Part shown: positions 12,091-24,213 of the stretch, piece after piece
Layout of the letters: the number at the start of each line of letters is the position of its first letter
Numbering within the stretch: the stretch's first letter is position 1
DNA from: Pollenia angustigena
Lineage: Eukaryota > Arthropoda > Insecta > Diptera > Polleniidae
NCBI GenBank assembly: GCA_930367215.1
Contig: OV884058.1
Coordinates: 172,590,478 to 172,654,477, forward strand
Reading direction: 5' to 3'
Length of the DNA stretch: 64,000 nucleotides
Notes under the pieces: generated by a model
Database searches by the model: none
Told to the model about the DNA's origin: nothing
The model's input: only the letters and a program-made list of their open reading frames with translations
Made by a program: the position numbers and the translations under genes

Positions 12091-13304
12091 AAAAAATTAG
12101 CTTAATTAAAAAAAAATCCGGAATATTCCTGTTTTAGGCATTTCTCAACAACTTTTCTTATATAAAAATATTTATTTAGAAATTTGGTATTTAAAAAATT
12201 TCTCTACATTTTATAGAACATTTGCCAAAAATTAGTTATTTGGAACACCTTTTTTAAAAATGTTATCTTAAAATAAGTATTTAAAATTTAATTCGCTGTA
12301 AAGTTTTCAAATATGCTATTTTTAGCACACTCGTTATTTTATAATACATTTTTGTTTGTTCTTTTTTAAAGCATATAATAAAACATTTCCTATTTATATG
12401 ATATATTTTCAGGATTTTTTTATTTAAGTATATCTAATCTATTTTGCAAAATTTTGATCTTGCACAATATTATTCCTTTTTTTTAACAATAAAAATCCTA
12501 AAAAATCAATTACATATTTCTGCACCAAATCAGTAAATCTCCCTTGATAGAAATGAGTTAAGTTTCTCCTCCACTCCGTTTAAGAAATCAAAGAATTTAT
12601 ACAAATAATATTAATTATAAAAAAAAATAAAATTATAAATAAAATATTTTTAAGGGAACAGTTTTAATTAGAGAATTTCGCCCAATTCATCCCCATTAAT
12701 TAATTATAATAAGAAGCGATAACCAGTAAATCAAAATCGAATAGTAAAAACATAAATTAATTAAAATGTTATTTTATATGAATTAGAATAATTCTTTTGT
12801 TTGATATTGTAAACTTGAGATAAAAAAAATTAAATACTAGAAAAAAAACAAAACTATTTTTTTCAACATTAAACGTTTTTTCATTGTTACACGATTCTAT
12901 TGTTTACGAATGCCAAAAACGACACACACACAAAAGTATAAATTTAATTAATTAAATTAAACAAACAAATAATGATTATAACGAAAAAATAATTATTAAA
13001 AAAGTATTGAAAATAATATTGTAAATACGTACAAGTATATAAATCATATGGAATTTTTTTCTCTTGTAGATTTCAGATTTACCTTCGTAATCAAACTAAG
13101 ATATAATAAAAGTTTTATGTATCTTTTCAATTTAATAAAAAGTTCATTCTTAACAAAACTTTTCAATTGCGTCTTTAATATAATTCTGATCTGAGTAAAT
13201 GGTAAGTTTAAATGTAGTTTTAATGCAAGTTAGTGGAAAAAAATCAATAAAATTGATTATATTTAGAAAGTTCTTAAATATTTAAAAGAAGTGAGAAAAC
13301 GATG
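12091..13304. other. No gene recognised; very AT-rich
   Basis: Extremely AT-rich single-copy-looking sequence with no supported feature. Confidence 0.45.
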
Positions 13305-14560
13305 CACAGTGGAAAATTTTGGTCACTTTCGGATCAAAAATCTGTAACTTTTGAATAGATGAATATTCTTGTAAGATCCTTTTTTTGTTGAATTGGTGGC
13401 ACTTTAAGCTTTAATTAGTATTTTCGGTCTTAAAAATCGAATAATAGAAAAAAAGTTATAAAATTTTTTATATTTTTAACACATTTTATATATTTTTTTT
13501 TGAGTTTTTCTATAAAAGTTATATGTTAAGACAAATAAAAGAGGTGTTTTTATGTATTTTTTATTTTGGTGATTATTTGAATAAGTTTTTGGTACAAAAT
13601 AGTTTGATAATTATAATTTACAATGAAATAAATTAATTATGTTGGATTTTGCCGAACTGTATAGCCTGTATCTTCATCTACAAGTTTAATTGAAATTATG
13701 TTAGATTCCTCGGGAAATAGTTGGATATGTTCACTTTGTCCTGACGAACCATCACACCCACATTTTCAGTACAAAGTTAATCTTTGAAGATTTTTAATGT
13801 CCACAGACTTTATCATTACTTGTACAGATTTTACTTAAGTATATGTATTTGTAATTTCTATTGATGCTGGGGGTGGACAGCAACTTTGTTTTGCTTGATG
13901 AATTTTATATATCGACCCCTTTGCGCAAACTTATCGTACATGCCAATTTTTTTGAAATTGAGTTTTTGATGCAATCTTATTCTACATTCAAAGAGACGTC
14001 ACCTGACAAAATATTGTAGGCGAATTCCACATCGTTGCTACAAAAATTGAATGTATATTTTCATTTCATATTTCATATTGCAAGCGAAAGCAGAGAAAAT
14101 TTGAAAAATGGCTGTCTTGTAAAATTTGGTTTTTGTAACATACGATAATTTCGAACAAAGGGGTGGATATGGTGGAAATATAGGAAATTTTCTTTTGAAA
14201 AAAGGATTTCTTAAATATATGTTTTGAGTTTTTTTTAAATTTAAATAAATCCATCAAATGCTTAAGTAATTATTCATTCTTCCAGAGTTTTTAAAACCCC
14301 CTTTTCTGGATTTTGATAAAAGCCTCAATAGTTGAACAATATTTGCTTCATCTACTTCACCAATTGACCGCAGTCCTTGGGTATACGTATTACTTAAGGA
14401 AGTATTTTTACGTTTTTTTGTTGATTTCGACGTTGTCTGATAAGAGCTGCATGGTCTTCCTCGTGTTTGTAGAGAGTTAAAGGACTAACTGTTGCTAGCA
14501 AAGCAACAAAACATTTTGTATTTGAAAAATTTCTTTTAAGAAACACTTTAACAGTTCTGT
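13305..14560 (-). pseudogene. Decayed Transib transposase fragment with one RSS-like end
   Basis: On the minus strand, conceptual translation in shifting frames gives pieces that align with the intact Transib in this window (60189-62246). One is 'RGRPCSSYQTTSKSTKKRK' at about 14400-14468 (compare the F/RSKRRKTE region near residues 100-113). Another is 'CGCDGSSGQS' at about 13735-13768, holding the first catalytic Asp of the DDE core, followed by 'RQNPT'. Stops and frameshifts separate them, and the C-terminal half, including the CxxC and catalytic Glu region, is missing. At 13305-13343 the + strand reads CACAGTG, exactly 23 bases, then CAAAAATCT, the Transib end layout (known heptamer CACAATG-like and AAAAAAATC-like motifs). 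The opposite end was not found. It appears to be a different subfamily from the intact copy. Confidence 0.62.
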
Positions 14561-14822
14561 TTGCCTTCAGTCAACGAATTTTAAACTCTGGTATTACCGA
14601 TTTTTCAATACGAGTTGTATGTTTGCTTCTGAAAACTGGAATTTTTTTTAAAAACTTAGTAACACTTAACAAATTCTTACCACTTTCAAGGAAGGCAAGC
14701 ATTACTGTGCGCCTTGACCACCTCAAATTATTTTCATCCGTTATTTTTTGGGAAAAACAAAATTGTTTAAGCCGATTTTAACGAGATTTTGCTTGACAAA
14801 TCACGTATTTTTTTTTTTTTAA

Positions 14823-15099
14823 TACCCAGTAAAAGCTTCGCCTACAATATAATGTGTTGAGTAATCAGAAAAACATAAGAGCACTAGTTACAATTCTACT
14901 GAAAGAACCAATGAATTTTACAGGAGATGTCCCAAAATGAACGCATTCAAAAGTAAGTCATTATTTTTTTTTACCTACATACAACCAGAAAAAAGTAGTT
15001 GTAGACGTTGTTATAGATGTAGGTATAGATCAAAGCTACTAAATAATGAGTTTAAGAAGCTATTCATTTTGAAAAAGTAGGCGAAGATTTTACTGGGTA
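14823..15099. mobile_element. Small TIR element, 277 bp
   Basis: TACCCAGTAAAAGCTTCGCC at 14823 and its near-perfect complement ending at 15099 (one mismatch over 23 bases) are the ends. If the outer TA is taken as target, the ends start CCCAGTAAAA with a TA duplication, which would fit Tc1/mariner. Non-coding. Confidence 0.6.
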
Positions 15100-15225
15100 A
15101 CGAGAGCAAAACTGCCAAGATAAAAAAGCCAATTTAATTTGAAATTTTGCTTTTGCTCAACATTTATGCATACATTTTTTTAAGGGCACGAAAAGGCAGT
15201 TTGTTTTGGTATTTATTTTAGATAG

Positions 15226-16232
15226 TACACAGAAAAAATTATTGCCGAATTATTTTCAAACAAACGCTTGTTTGAAAATTTTTTTAATTTCTACAAATTT
15301 TTTTACTGATTCAATTAAAATTTTTGTTTGATTTTTATTTAACCAGCAAAAATGTTGACAACCATTCAAAAATATAATACACGCGTTATTAGTTTCAAGT
15401 TTTCATAATTTTGTATGAAATATTTAACGCTTTTTAATGTTGTCGCCTTTTTGCATTTTTTTATTTGATCGTAATCAACACTTCTTTATGTGAAATATAA
15501 GAACTACAACAAAACACACATACAGTCTATTTTTGGACACTTTACAAAAGTACAACAGTAAGAAAGATGAAGAGGTTTGAAGTAAAAAAAAAAAAAAACA
15601 AAAAAATAGCAGGTAAAAAAACGTTTCACTCTTTTCAAACAACAGAAACAACAACAACATTATAAGAAACAAAATAAATTTTTGGTTGGTTTCAAAGTTG
15701 GTTAAATAAAACCAAAATCCCGTATTCAATTTTTTCAAACTGTTTGCTTAAATACATCAAATACAAAAATATAATGATGACGAAAAACATATCGAGTCGG
15801 TCTGTCGCCGTTTTTGGGTTACATTTCTTCTTCATTAGCAAAGGAAAGGATACAGCAACAGTGAGTGATGACGAACATTATGTGTATAAAAAAAGACTTC
15901 GTTCAAAAATTATTCCAACAAAAAAATGTGTCTCAAAGCCAGCCGGCCGCTCTGCTCTCTCTGCCATCACTTTCTAATAAAGTGCCTGCTTGTGTGCTTG
16001 GCAAAAACCTTTTTTTTTTTTGATTTTGAAATTTAGTATATGAATTTCAGTAAACTTTTTGTTTGATTCAGTTAAATTATTTGTTTGAAAAAATCAGTGT
16101 TTTTTTTCAATAAACAAAATACAAATATATTGTTTGAATATGCGAATTTGTTTATAGGACCGATTTCAGACAAAAAATAGTTTGATTCTACAAATTTTTT
16201 GTTTGAATTGGAAAAATAATTTTTTCTGTGTA
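15226..16232. mobile_element. TIR element with ACACAGAAAAAATTATT ends, about 1.0 kb
   Basis: Both ends share TACACAGAAAAAATTATT in inverted orientation, with subterminal TTTGTTTGAA motifs repeated on both sides. No transposase is present; the internal 77-87 codon frames show no recognisable domain. Similar ends occur at 31199 and 34157, so this is a family. No target duplication could be defined. Confidence 0.6.
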
Positions 16233-16269
16233 AGTTAAACTTTAATTTTATGTTAAAACTAGATTGGCG

Positions 16270-17370
16270 CACAGTGGCGCCATTTAAGTTTTTATCGTTG
16301 CAAAAATCATATCTTTTGAACCGACTAAGATAATTGAACAGTTTAAACAGCATATGATAGATAACTGTTCAGCCTATGAAATGAGCGTTTGGAAAGGGCG
16401 CTACGCTTTGTAGGGGCCTACTTTTGGGTTATCAAAGTTAAAATGAGTAGAAAAATCAAATTTATGGTAACTAAAAAAAAAAATTATTTTTACATTTTTA
16501 GATTGTTTTTATTTTTTTTTCTTTAGGGTTTTATGTTTCAAATTATTACCCAACAAATTAAAAAAAAAATAATTTTTTTTTTAAATTTATTTTTCAATTT
16601 TCTGTAAAATATTCATCACAATTCGTAAGAGAAGGTATATCTAAAAGACTTACCATTTCTATTTGTGCCTACCTGTAGGGACCATAAGTCAATATTGTTC
16701 TAGACCATTTGTACGCCAAAGTATTGTTTAAGTGAGGTACGTACCTGCTAATTTCAATGAGTAGTTTTTTTCAAACTATTAGATCAAACTACTGTCAGTC
16801 AAAACATATTAGGGATGGACGCCATACAATTTCTGCAACCATGTCTTTTTAACATTTTTTACCTCTAGAAGCCAAACGGGCACGTACGGGCAGATAAAAC
16901 CTTTTGAGTTATGTAAAGAAATAATCAAAGAACATTTTTTGCAAATATAGAAAAATAAAGATTTTTTTTATTTTCCGTCAAAGTTGAAAAATATTGAAAA
17001 AACGGATAGTTTTTAAATAGTGATTTACCAGGAGAAACACAAAGCAAACAGTTATTTTTTTTTATCATTATACATTTAATAAATACATCAATCAATACAA
17101 ACAAAAAATAAGGCGATTCGTTACCTATTTTTCGTGATATTACACCTGAAATCGCAACAAATTTACTAAAAATTGTGTGTTTTTTTGAAAACCGAAAGTC
17201 GGTCAACTTTGAACGGTTATGTCTTCTAAACTAAAAATGTGATATTATTAAGAGTGGCATATTTGAAATCGTTGAAAAGTTTCCTATAACATGGGTTTAT
17301 TCAAAACTTCGTCGGCGCTCATGAAAATTTTGATTTTTGCAACCTCGTTTGCTCTACGGGCGCAACTGTG
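16270..17370. mobile_element. Non-autonomous Transib element with 23-spacer RSS-like TIRs
   Basis: The left end reads CACAGTG (16270-16276), 23 bases, then GCAAAAATC (16300-16308). The right end, reversed, reads CACAGTT (17370-17364), 23 bases, then GCAAAAATC (17340-17332). Both spacers begin GCGCC. The flanks are TGGCG on the left (16265-16269) and CGGCG on the right (17371-17375), a 4/5 match to the GC-rich 5-bp duplication typical of Transib and the same pentamer that flanks the intact Transib at 59256-62909. No transposase frame lies inside, so it would need to be moved in trans. The TIR sequence differs from that of the intact copy, so a different Transib subfamily is likely. Family knowledge: Transib ends resemble V(D)J recombination signals. 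Confidence 0.78.
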
Positions 17371-17535
17371 CGGCGGCCAACAGTTAAAATCCTAGTCAAA
17401 GCCAAAAAATATTATTTATTTCAAATGAATAAATTTCAAATCTGATAACAAGATATACAACACTCGTAACAGAAACAGACTCTCGACAAGATTCCCTTTC
17501 CAACAAGATATAAAAATCCTAAAAAAAAGTAATTA

Positions 17536-17665
17536 CAGTGTAGCCTTGTTGAAGGCAACCCTCGATAAGCGCAACCGCTCGCTTAACGCAACACCCAATT
17601 TCGTAACATTGGCAACTCTGTAAACGCAACTTTTCAAAAAACAAAGCCTCAATTAATGCAACTTT
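17536..17665. mobile_element. Possible pogo/Tigger-like element end
   Basis: TA at 17534-17535 is followed by CAGTGTAGCCTTGTTGAAGG and by iterated 'cgataagcgcaacc', 'cttaacgcaac', 'gtaaacgcaac' and 'aattaatgcaac' motifs, the layout of pogo-group ends (CAGTG start at a TA target). No matching opposite end was seen, so the element may be truncated. Confidence 0.4.
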
Positions 17666-19088
17666 CTAAAAGCAAAACAAATAAGGCTTTTTTTTTTAGT
17701 TTGGTTTCAAAACTAAAACGTGTAGATGTAAAATCTTATGCTTAAGTGTAATAGTATTTTTTATTTATCGTTATTCTAAGAATGACAAATATATTTTTGC
17801 GTATTATGTACTTCTGTTTTTGAAATAAATTTAGTTTAGAAACTTTTTTGTTTATGAGTGGTTCTACAATGGGCAGAGGAGAATAGCTGTTCCTTGCAGG
17901 ATATAATGGTATTGCCAAAGATTCGTGAAATTGCAGTTCCAAAAAATATGACAAACACAAAACTCCGTCGAAAATTTCCGACTTTTTCCCTTAAAAACAT
18001 GAATCTTTAACTCGATAACATCCATCAGTACGAATAAACATACATTTGAATGTTTTTATTTTATTTATTTTTTATAAGATGTAAATTTTGTTTTTCTGGT
18101 TTTATTCTTTATTTCAATCAAATAAATATGATTATTAAAAACTAACCTTAGTTTTTTTTTATCTTTAAAGTAGAAAGTAGTGTGCTCTGTCGCCATTTTC
18201 GAATAATTCTTATTAATAAGATTTCTAACTTCCCAATTATTCATATTTTATAAATACACTGAAATTTATTGTTGAGGAAAAGAAAGCTTCTGTGTACATA
18301 ATAACTATATTTTCTGTAAACAATAATTGCTTGACATATTAGCTTTACGATAGAATTTGTTTTATGGTTAATTTCAAATATTTGCAAAAATCAGTTATGT
18401 GATGCATACACCTTATATTATCCACTGTGCGTATGAGTAATATTTGTTTTTGCTTTCTATTATTACTCATAATTGTGATTCAGCTACAATCGTTCTAATT
18501 TCATCAGAAAGTTAAAAAAAACTGATAATTTATTAGTTGTATAAGGATCCCGCACCTGTGCTGTCAGACATTCATTTTGCATAGTCCACTTCATGCTCTT
18601 ACTAGAGGAAACTTTAGCCCCAGAATGATTGCATTAGTGCTGTTTAATGATGACTCATTTATAACGCAGCACGCTGTAAAAACCTAGCGGTCCTTTAATT
18701 GTTATTTACTTAATCTTAAATTCTGTCATTACATTATTCTTCTTTTACTAAGCCTAGCTTGTTAAATAATGTTTTAAATAAATAACAATCACTCTAGTTT
18801 CAACCATAGAACAATAAACAAGTGAAGCAACAGAAAAAATCATTGTGACCCAACAAACAAACAAACATTTATACATTGTACATAAAGTAAAAACAAAACT
18901 GTGAACAAAACAAAATACATTGATTTAAAATCTTTATATTAAATAAAACTAAAATACAAAAAAATAAAAATAAAAAAACAAAGTGTTTTTATTTAAAAGA
19001 GAATATATAGTGAACCGTGGTAACTTTGAGGACTCGAAAATTTAAAGTTCAGCCCTCAACAAGTGCAATTTAATTTTTTGGAGCCTTT
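17666..19088. other. No gene recognised; one dispersed-repeat piece
   Basis: 18225-18295 shares 'cccaatt...ataaatacac(t/c)gaaatttattgttgag' with 31800-32020 and 52235-52450. A CACTGTG at about 18422 has no convincing partner. The rest is AT-rich with no supported feature. Confidence 0.45.
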
Positions 19089-19092
19089 AGGT

Positions 19093-19144
19093 TGTGAGGT
19101 CGTGCTATTAATACTTCAATACTGTGCACATGAATTTATACTTT

Positions 19145-19184
<40 letters not shown>

Positions 19185-20828
19185 AAATTTTGTGAATAGA
19201 AATATTTGAAACATAAGTCAAGAAGAAAATTTTTGTTTTTGAAAAAAAGATAAAAATTATTGAGGAGAACAGTCGCTTTAGTTTAAAGGTCCGGTTTGTA
19301 ATTTTTTTAAATATACGAAATATATAATTTATTTTCCCGGAGGTCGAAACGAAATACATCCTTTCCTCACTGGAAAGTTTATCCAGTTACGGATAATTTT
19401 ATATCTGTTTGCCAAAGATATATTATACAAAGGACTGGATAAATCTTAATAAAGGATAATATTGTTACACCGTTATACGTTTCTTTGGGTCATCAAATTG
19501 CAAACAATATTGGAATCTATGTAAACAACCTAAAATTTCCGCTTAATATTGCTTCAAATCGCAGATTATGAAGACCTATTTCACAAATATTAATTAAAGC
19601 ACTTGAAGGATGTTATATTAGAAAATAGCATACAAATTAAATCATCATCTAAAATTACTTTCTGGGGGAAAAATACATAATATTCAAGATTTCAAATTTT
19701 AAAGAAGAAACTTTGAAAATTTAAACTAAATTGGTAAATTTTGATCTACACTGAGAATTTTATCACTAAAAATCAGTTAAGTAATTTAAAGTAAAGCTAA
19801 TTTTTTTTTTTTTATGATATCTAAATTATTAAAATGTTTTATTAATGAATTTTTCTAAATTGTTTATATTAATTGTCTAAATTTTAACGTAATTCATCAA
19901 CAAGACAATACACCTGCCATATACTAAGTGAAAATTTAGAATATGAATTGTTGTAAAATCAAGTTCTACCAAATTCCAGAGGACACAAGGCCTTATGTCA
20001 TCGATGGATTTTAAATGGTGAGTCATACATTAGAAGTTTTTACTAGTTCTTTTATTTGTATCCTAAAATTTTCACACACACTTGATATTCAATAATGCGT
20101 AAAACGTATAATTTAAACTAATACACTTAAAGAAAATATATATACATACATATATATTTAATTTTATAACTTTTTTTTTTTTTTTTTTGTTTGAAATTTC
20201 TTTTAACCTTTTTCGATTATAATTTAATTGTTGTGTAAAAATGTCATATCTCAATTTCTCATAATTAATTCTTTATCCTTATAAATTCAGTTTTTTTTTA
20301 ATCACTTAAAAAATTAGACAATAATTAATAATTTGTTTATAAATTTATAATTACTTCAAAGCAAGATCATTATTTTTTTTAATGTTTAAATTTACACATA
20401 TTAACAAATTTTCTTCTTGAATAAATGTAATTTCATATAATGGACTTTTAAATTTTGATTTTATTCCACGAAAAATTTAGATTATTATAGAAAGGGTAAT
20501 TTTGGGCTATCTTAAACATTAAAAGATAGCATGGTTGGGTGGGTAATGACCTCGAGAGTGTATACCATCATTTAACTCTCTTATCTAAACTTCACCTTGA
20601 TATTATATTATTTTTATTTATAAATTATTATTTTTTTTTTTTTTTGTTTGTTAATTTTATAAGTGGTCAATATTAGAGGGTATTTTGCTACCTAAATTTA
20701 ATTTTATGGATCTGGCTTTAACCTACTTTGTTGTAAACAAAGATTCCACCCCATTCCCTGAGCACGGCCGGTTATATAGGTAGCAGCGTTTTTCAACAAG
20801 TAGGAATAAGGAATTTTGAGCCGTCACA
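19093..20828 (+). repeat. Left LTR copy (inverted relative to the coding strand)
   Basis: 1736 bp, TGTGAGG at 19093 to CCGTCACA at 20828, including a 33-base A run near 19150 and a longer T run near 20171. It is nearly identical to the reverse complement of 26125-27863; the differences noticed are a few substitutions and homopolymer lengths. A 3' LTR for a minus-strand element should have its U3 end facing the pol gene; here the U5 end does. The identity continues 4 bases (TAAA) past the U5 end into the leader-type sequence. Confidence 0.85.
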
Positions 20829-20923
20829 TAAAACAGGTACAGATCTTGATATATATGTATATATATTATTCAAAGATCTGGATCTGTAAAAGGTAAAAAA
20901 AAAAATTAGTTTAAGTCCCATTA

Positions 20924-23900
20924 TTATGTCCATATATCCTTTAAGTGATAAATTCCTGTACTGCCGCTGTCTATATCCTTTAGTTCATAATTCACTTGTC
21001 CAATTTTCCGAATAACCTTTGCCTTAACACCCACAGGAGCGAGTTTAGCGTTGAAGTTTTTAATCTTTGAACTTTGTGTAAAATTTCGTCGAACAACTTC
21101 CTGGCCAATGTCATAGACCTTTTTCCGTGTCCGAAAATTATACCACCGTGCATTCCTGTCATAAGCCTTCTGCATGTCCTTTCTAATAGAATCCCTAAAT
21201 AAATTAAACTCGTCCTGTCTTTCCAAAAGTGTGTCAGTTTCAACCAAAATATTTAGTCTTTTTAATAATTCGTAGTCTTTTCCGTGTGTAATCATTGTCT
21301 GTCCAAAAACGATCTGGTACGGAGATTTGCCGATAGTTTGGTGAACACTGTTACGTACGCACAATTAACACTACTGATGTATTTATCCCAGTCACGTTGA
21401 TCTTTTCTCACGTATGATCGTAGGGCCTCGTTAATCGAACGATTTACACGTTCACTTGCATTTGCTTGTGGACTGTAAACCGCTGTAAGCATATGCCTTA
21501 CTCCATGTACTTGTAAAAATTTTTCGAAATCCTTGCTTCTAAATTGTGTTCCGTTATCAGACAATAATACTTCAGGCACTCCGTAACAGTTAAAAATTTC
21601 GGTCCGAAGATATTCAATTATTTTCCTTGAATCAAATTTCCTAATGGGTTTCAAAAATGTAAATTTAGAAAAATGGTCAAGTATAATTAAAATTCCTATA
21701 TTACCTGTTCTTGTCCTTGGCAACGGTCCTATTAAATCAATATAAAGTCTCTGAAATGGTCTGTCTGTCTTCACCAAGTGGTGGTTTCAGATTAGTAGTT
21801 GGTGACTTTGATGTTTTACATAGGTCGCAGTTTTGTATGTAGTCCTTAACGTCTGTCACTTGTCTAGGCCAATAAAAATATCGCCTTACACGATCTAAAG
21901 TCTTACCTATTCCGCCATGTGATGAAGTAGGTGTATCATGGGCTGAATAAATCACGTTGTGTCTTAGTTCTGTTGGTACGAAGAGTTTCCAGGACTCTGA
22001 CTCGTCAGTCAAACCAGGAGAAAAATCTGTCCGTTTATAAATATATTTGTCAACAATTTTGTAGTCCGGTAAGGCGGAATTTGAAAAATCCTCGCGCGAT
22101 TTAGCATATTCCAACGTGTTAAATGATTCCGATTCAAGGTCAATCGCCGGTAAATTTTCTAGTTCAATGGAGTTTACAAATTCTTCACCCTCAAACGCCC
22201 GTGACAAAGTGTCAGGCACAATATTTTCCTTTCCACTGCGATGTTCTATTGAAAAATTGTAACCTTGAAGTTTTAATGACCATCTAGCTAATCTTCCCGA
22301 TAAGTCTCTCTGGCCCATTAACCACTTCAAGCTAGCATGGTCTGTAACAACCTTGAACTCTTGTAATTCAATATATGAACGGAATTTTTTAATTGCCATT
22401 ACAACGGCCAAACATTCCAGCTCCGCAATCGTATAATTTCGTTGAGCCTTATTTAATTTGTGTGACATGTAGGCAATTGGTCTTTCTGTCCCTTCATTGT
22501 CCATCTGCGCCAGAACTGCACCAACCCCACAAGTACTTGCATCACACTGTAGTATAAATGGTTTTTCGTAGTTTGGGTGAATAAGTAGTGGTGCAGATGT
22601 CAGCTTATTTTTAAGTTCGTTGAAAGCGTCTTGTGCTTTGTCGTTCCAAATAAATGCTTTCTTTTTAGTTAATAGTTCTGTAAGTGGAAAAGTCACAGTC
22701 GAGTAATTTTGAATAAAACGTCTGTACCATCCGGTCATTCCTAAAAACCGTCTCAAATGTCTAACTGATTTTGGTTGAGGGAAGTCTCGTATAGCTATAA
22801 CTTTGTCTTCATCCACCTGTAAAGTTCCATTGCCAACTACGTACCCGAGGTATTTAACTTTGTTAAGAGCGAAGCTACTTTTCTTTACATTAATAGTTAA
22901 ACCTGACTTTCTTAATTGACTTGCCACCTCAAGTAGATGATTTTTGTGTTCTTCAAAATTTTGAGAAACTACCAACAAGTCGTCAAGGTAAACAAATACA
23001 TGCGTCTTTAAATTAAACGGAATTACCATGTCCATCAGTCGGCACAACGTTTGCGGTGCATTACACAGTCCAAACGGCATTCTTGTGAATTAATACAATG
23101 GCCGATTGGGTACTGTAAAAGCAGTCTTTGGTCTTGAGCTTTCCTCCAATTTAATTTGCCAAAAAGCATCTTTCAAATCAATCTTTGAAATACAATAAAC
23201 TGGAGGAAGTCTCGCAATCAGTCCGTCTATGTTCGGTATTGGGTATGCGTCTTTTACTGTAACTGAGTTTAGTTTCCTGCTGTCCACACACATCCTTACT
23301 TTGCCAGGTTTAATAACTACTACTGTTGGAGAAGACCAAGGTGAGCTTGGTGCTTCCTCTATAACTCCGAGGGAGAGCATCCTATCTATTTCAACGCTTA
23401 ACTGTTTCTTAACAGCAGGTGAAATAGGATAGTACCTTTGCTTGATGGGCTTAGCATCACCCGTGTCTATAAAATGCTCAACCAAAGTAGTGCAACCTAA
23501 GCCTTCTATCTCTGAGTTTGGAAATGCTGCAATTATTTTGTTAAGTTGTTCTTTTTGCTCGTTCGTTAGTTTTAGTTTATCAGAATCGAATTCCATTTCC
23601 GAACAATCAACTTCCGCAACGTGATCTACAAAAATCCTGAGTCCAAATGCCTTCCAAAAATCAAAACCGCATATAATGTCCTGTTGAATAGTCGGTACTA
23701 CCAGAAATTCGAACAATTTTGTCTGTCCTTTAAAAGTTACATTCAATGTCACAGTCCCTAATATGTTCTGTCTCTTTCCATCTGCCGTTCTAACATTTCC
23801 TACACATCTACGAAAAGTCTGCTTACATTGAACTTCCAATGCTAAATTCCCACCTATGACACTCTTATTGGCTCCACTATCCAGTAAAGCTAAGTATAAA

Positions 23901-24211
23901 TTATGTTCAATTTTCAAATTAATATAAGGTCTACTATCGGAATCCCTATTTACTATAGACGAAATTACACAGGCCCGAAATGACTTAAGTTTGCGATAAT
24001 AATTACATATACGTTTTGATGATCTGCTAGCTTGTCTATCTTGACCAAAAATTCTGGCTCGTGCTATTTTGTATTCCATCAGACGTATATGGTAAGGTAT
24101 TTTTAAAGAATGTACAGCATCACATGTGGTGTTATCGTTCTTGTCATTAATGAAAAAAGTTTTAAAATCTTTGTTATCTTTACATATTTCTAAGTCATTG
24201 GATGTCCGCAC
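20924..24211 (-). pseudogene. pol: Pol polyprotein of the Ty3/gypsy element (PR-RT-RH-IN), interrupted
   Basis: Read on the minus strand. It contains an aspartic protease (LLDSGANKSVIGG near 23890), the start of reverse transcriptase (residues to about 23093), then an RT core with VYLDD, RNase H (LQCDAST, TDHASLKWL), and integrase with an HHCC zinc region (SHGG...CDLC), LILDHFSKF, LLSDNGTQF and the PQANASE region carrying the catalytic Glu. The order PR-RT-RH-IN is that of Ty3/gypsy. Three breaks are visible: an in-frame TAA at 23090-23092 in RT just ahead of the MPFGL motif, a frameshift at about 21760-21780 at the start of the integrase core, and another at about 21350-21365. No env frame follows. 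The frame relative to gag is -1, with the gag stop and the first pol Met only a few bases apart. Confidence 0.92.
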
Positions 24212-24213
24212 TA

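Noticed and set aside
14690..14715. ACTGTG as the second end of the decayed Transib at 13305
   Set aside because: Heptamer mismatch, no nonamer, and the flanking pentamers do not match (CGATG versus CGCCT).
18405..18440. CACTGTG as a further Transib end
   Set aside because: No nonamer-like motif at 23 bases and no partner end with a shared pentamer.
20072..20254. 60-codon frame, identical to one at 26699-26881
   Set aside because: It lies in both LTR copies and has no domain; the duplication only reflects the inverted LTRs.
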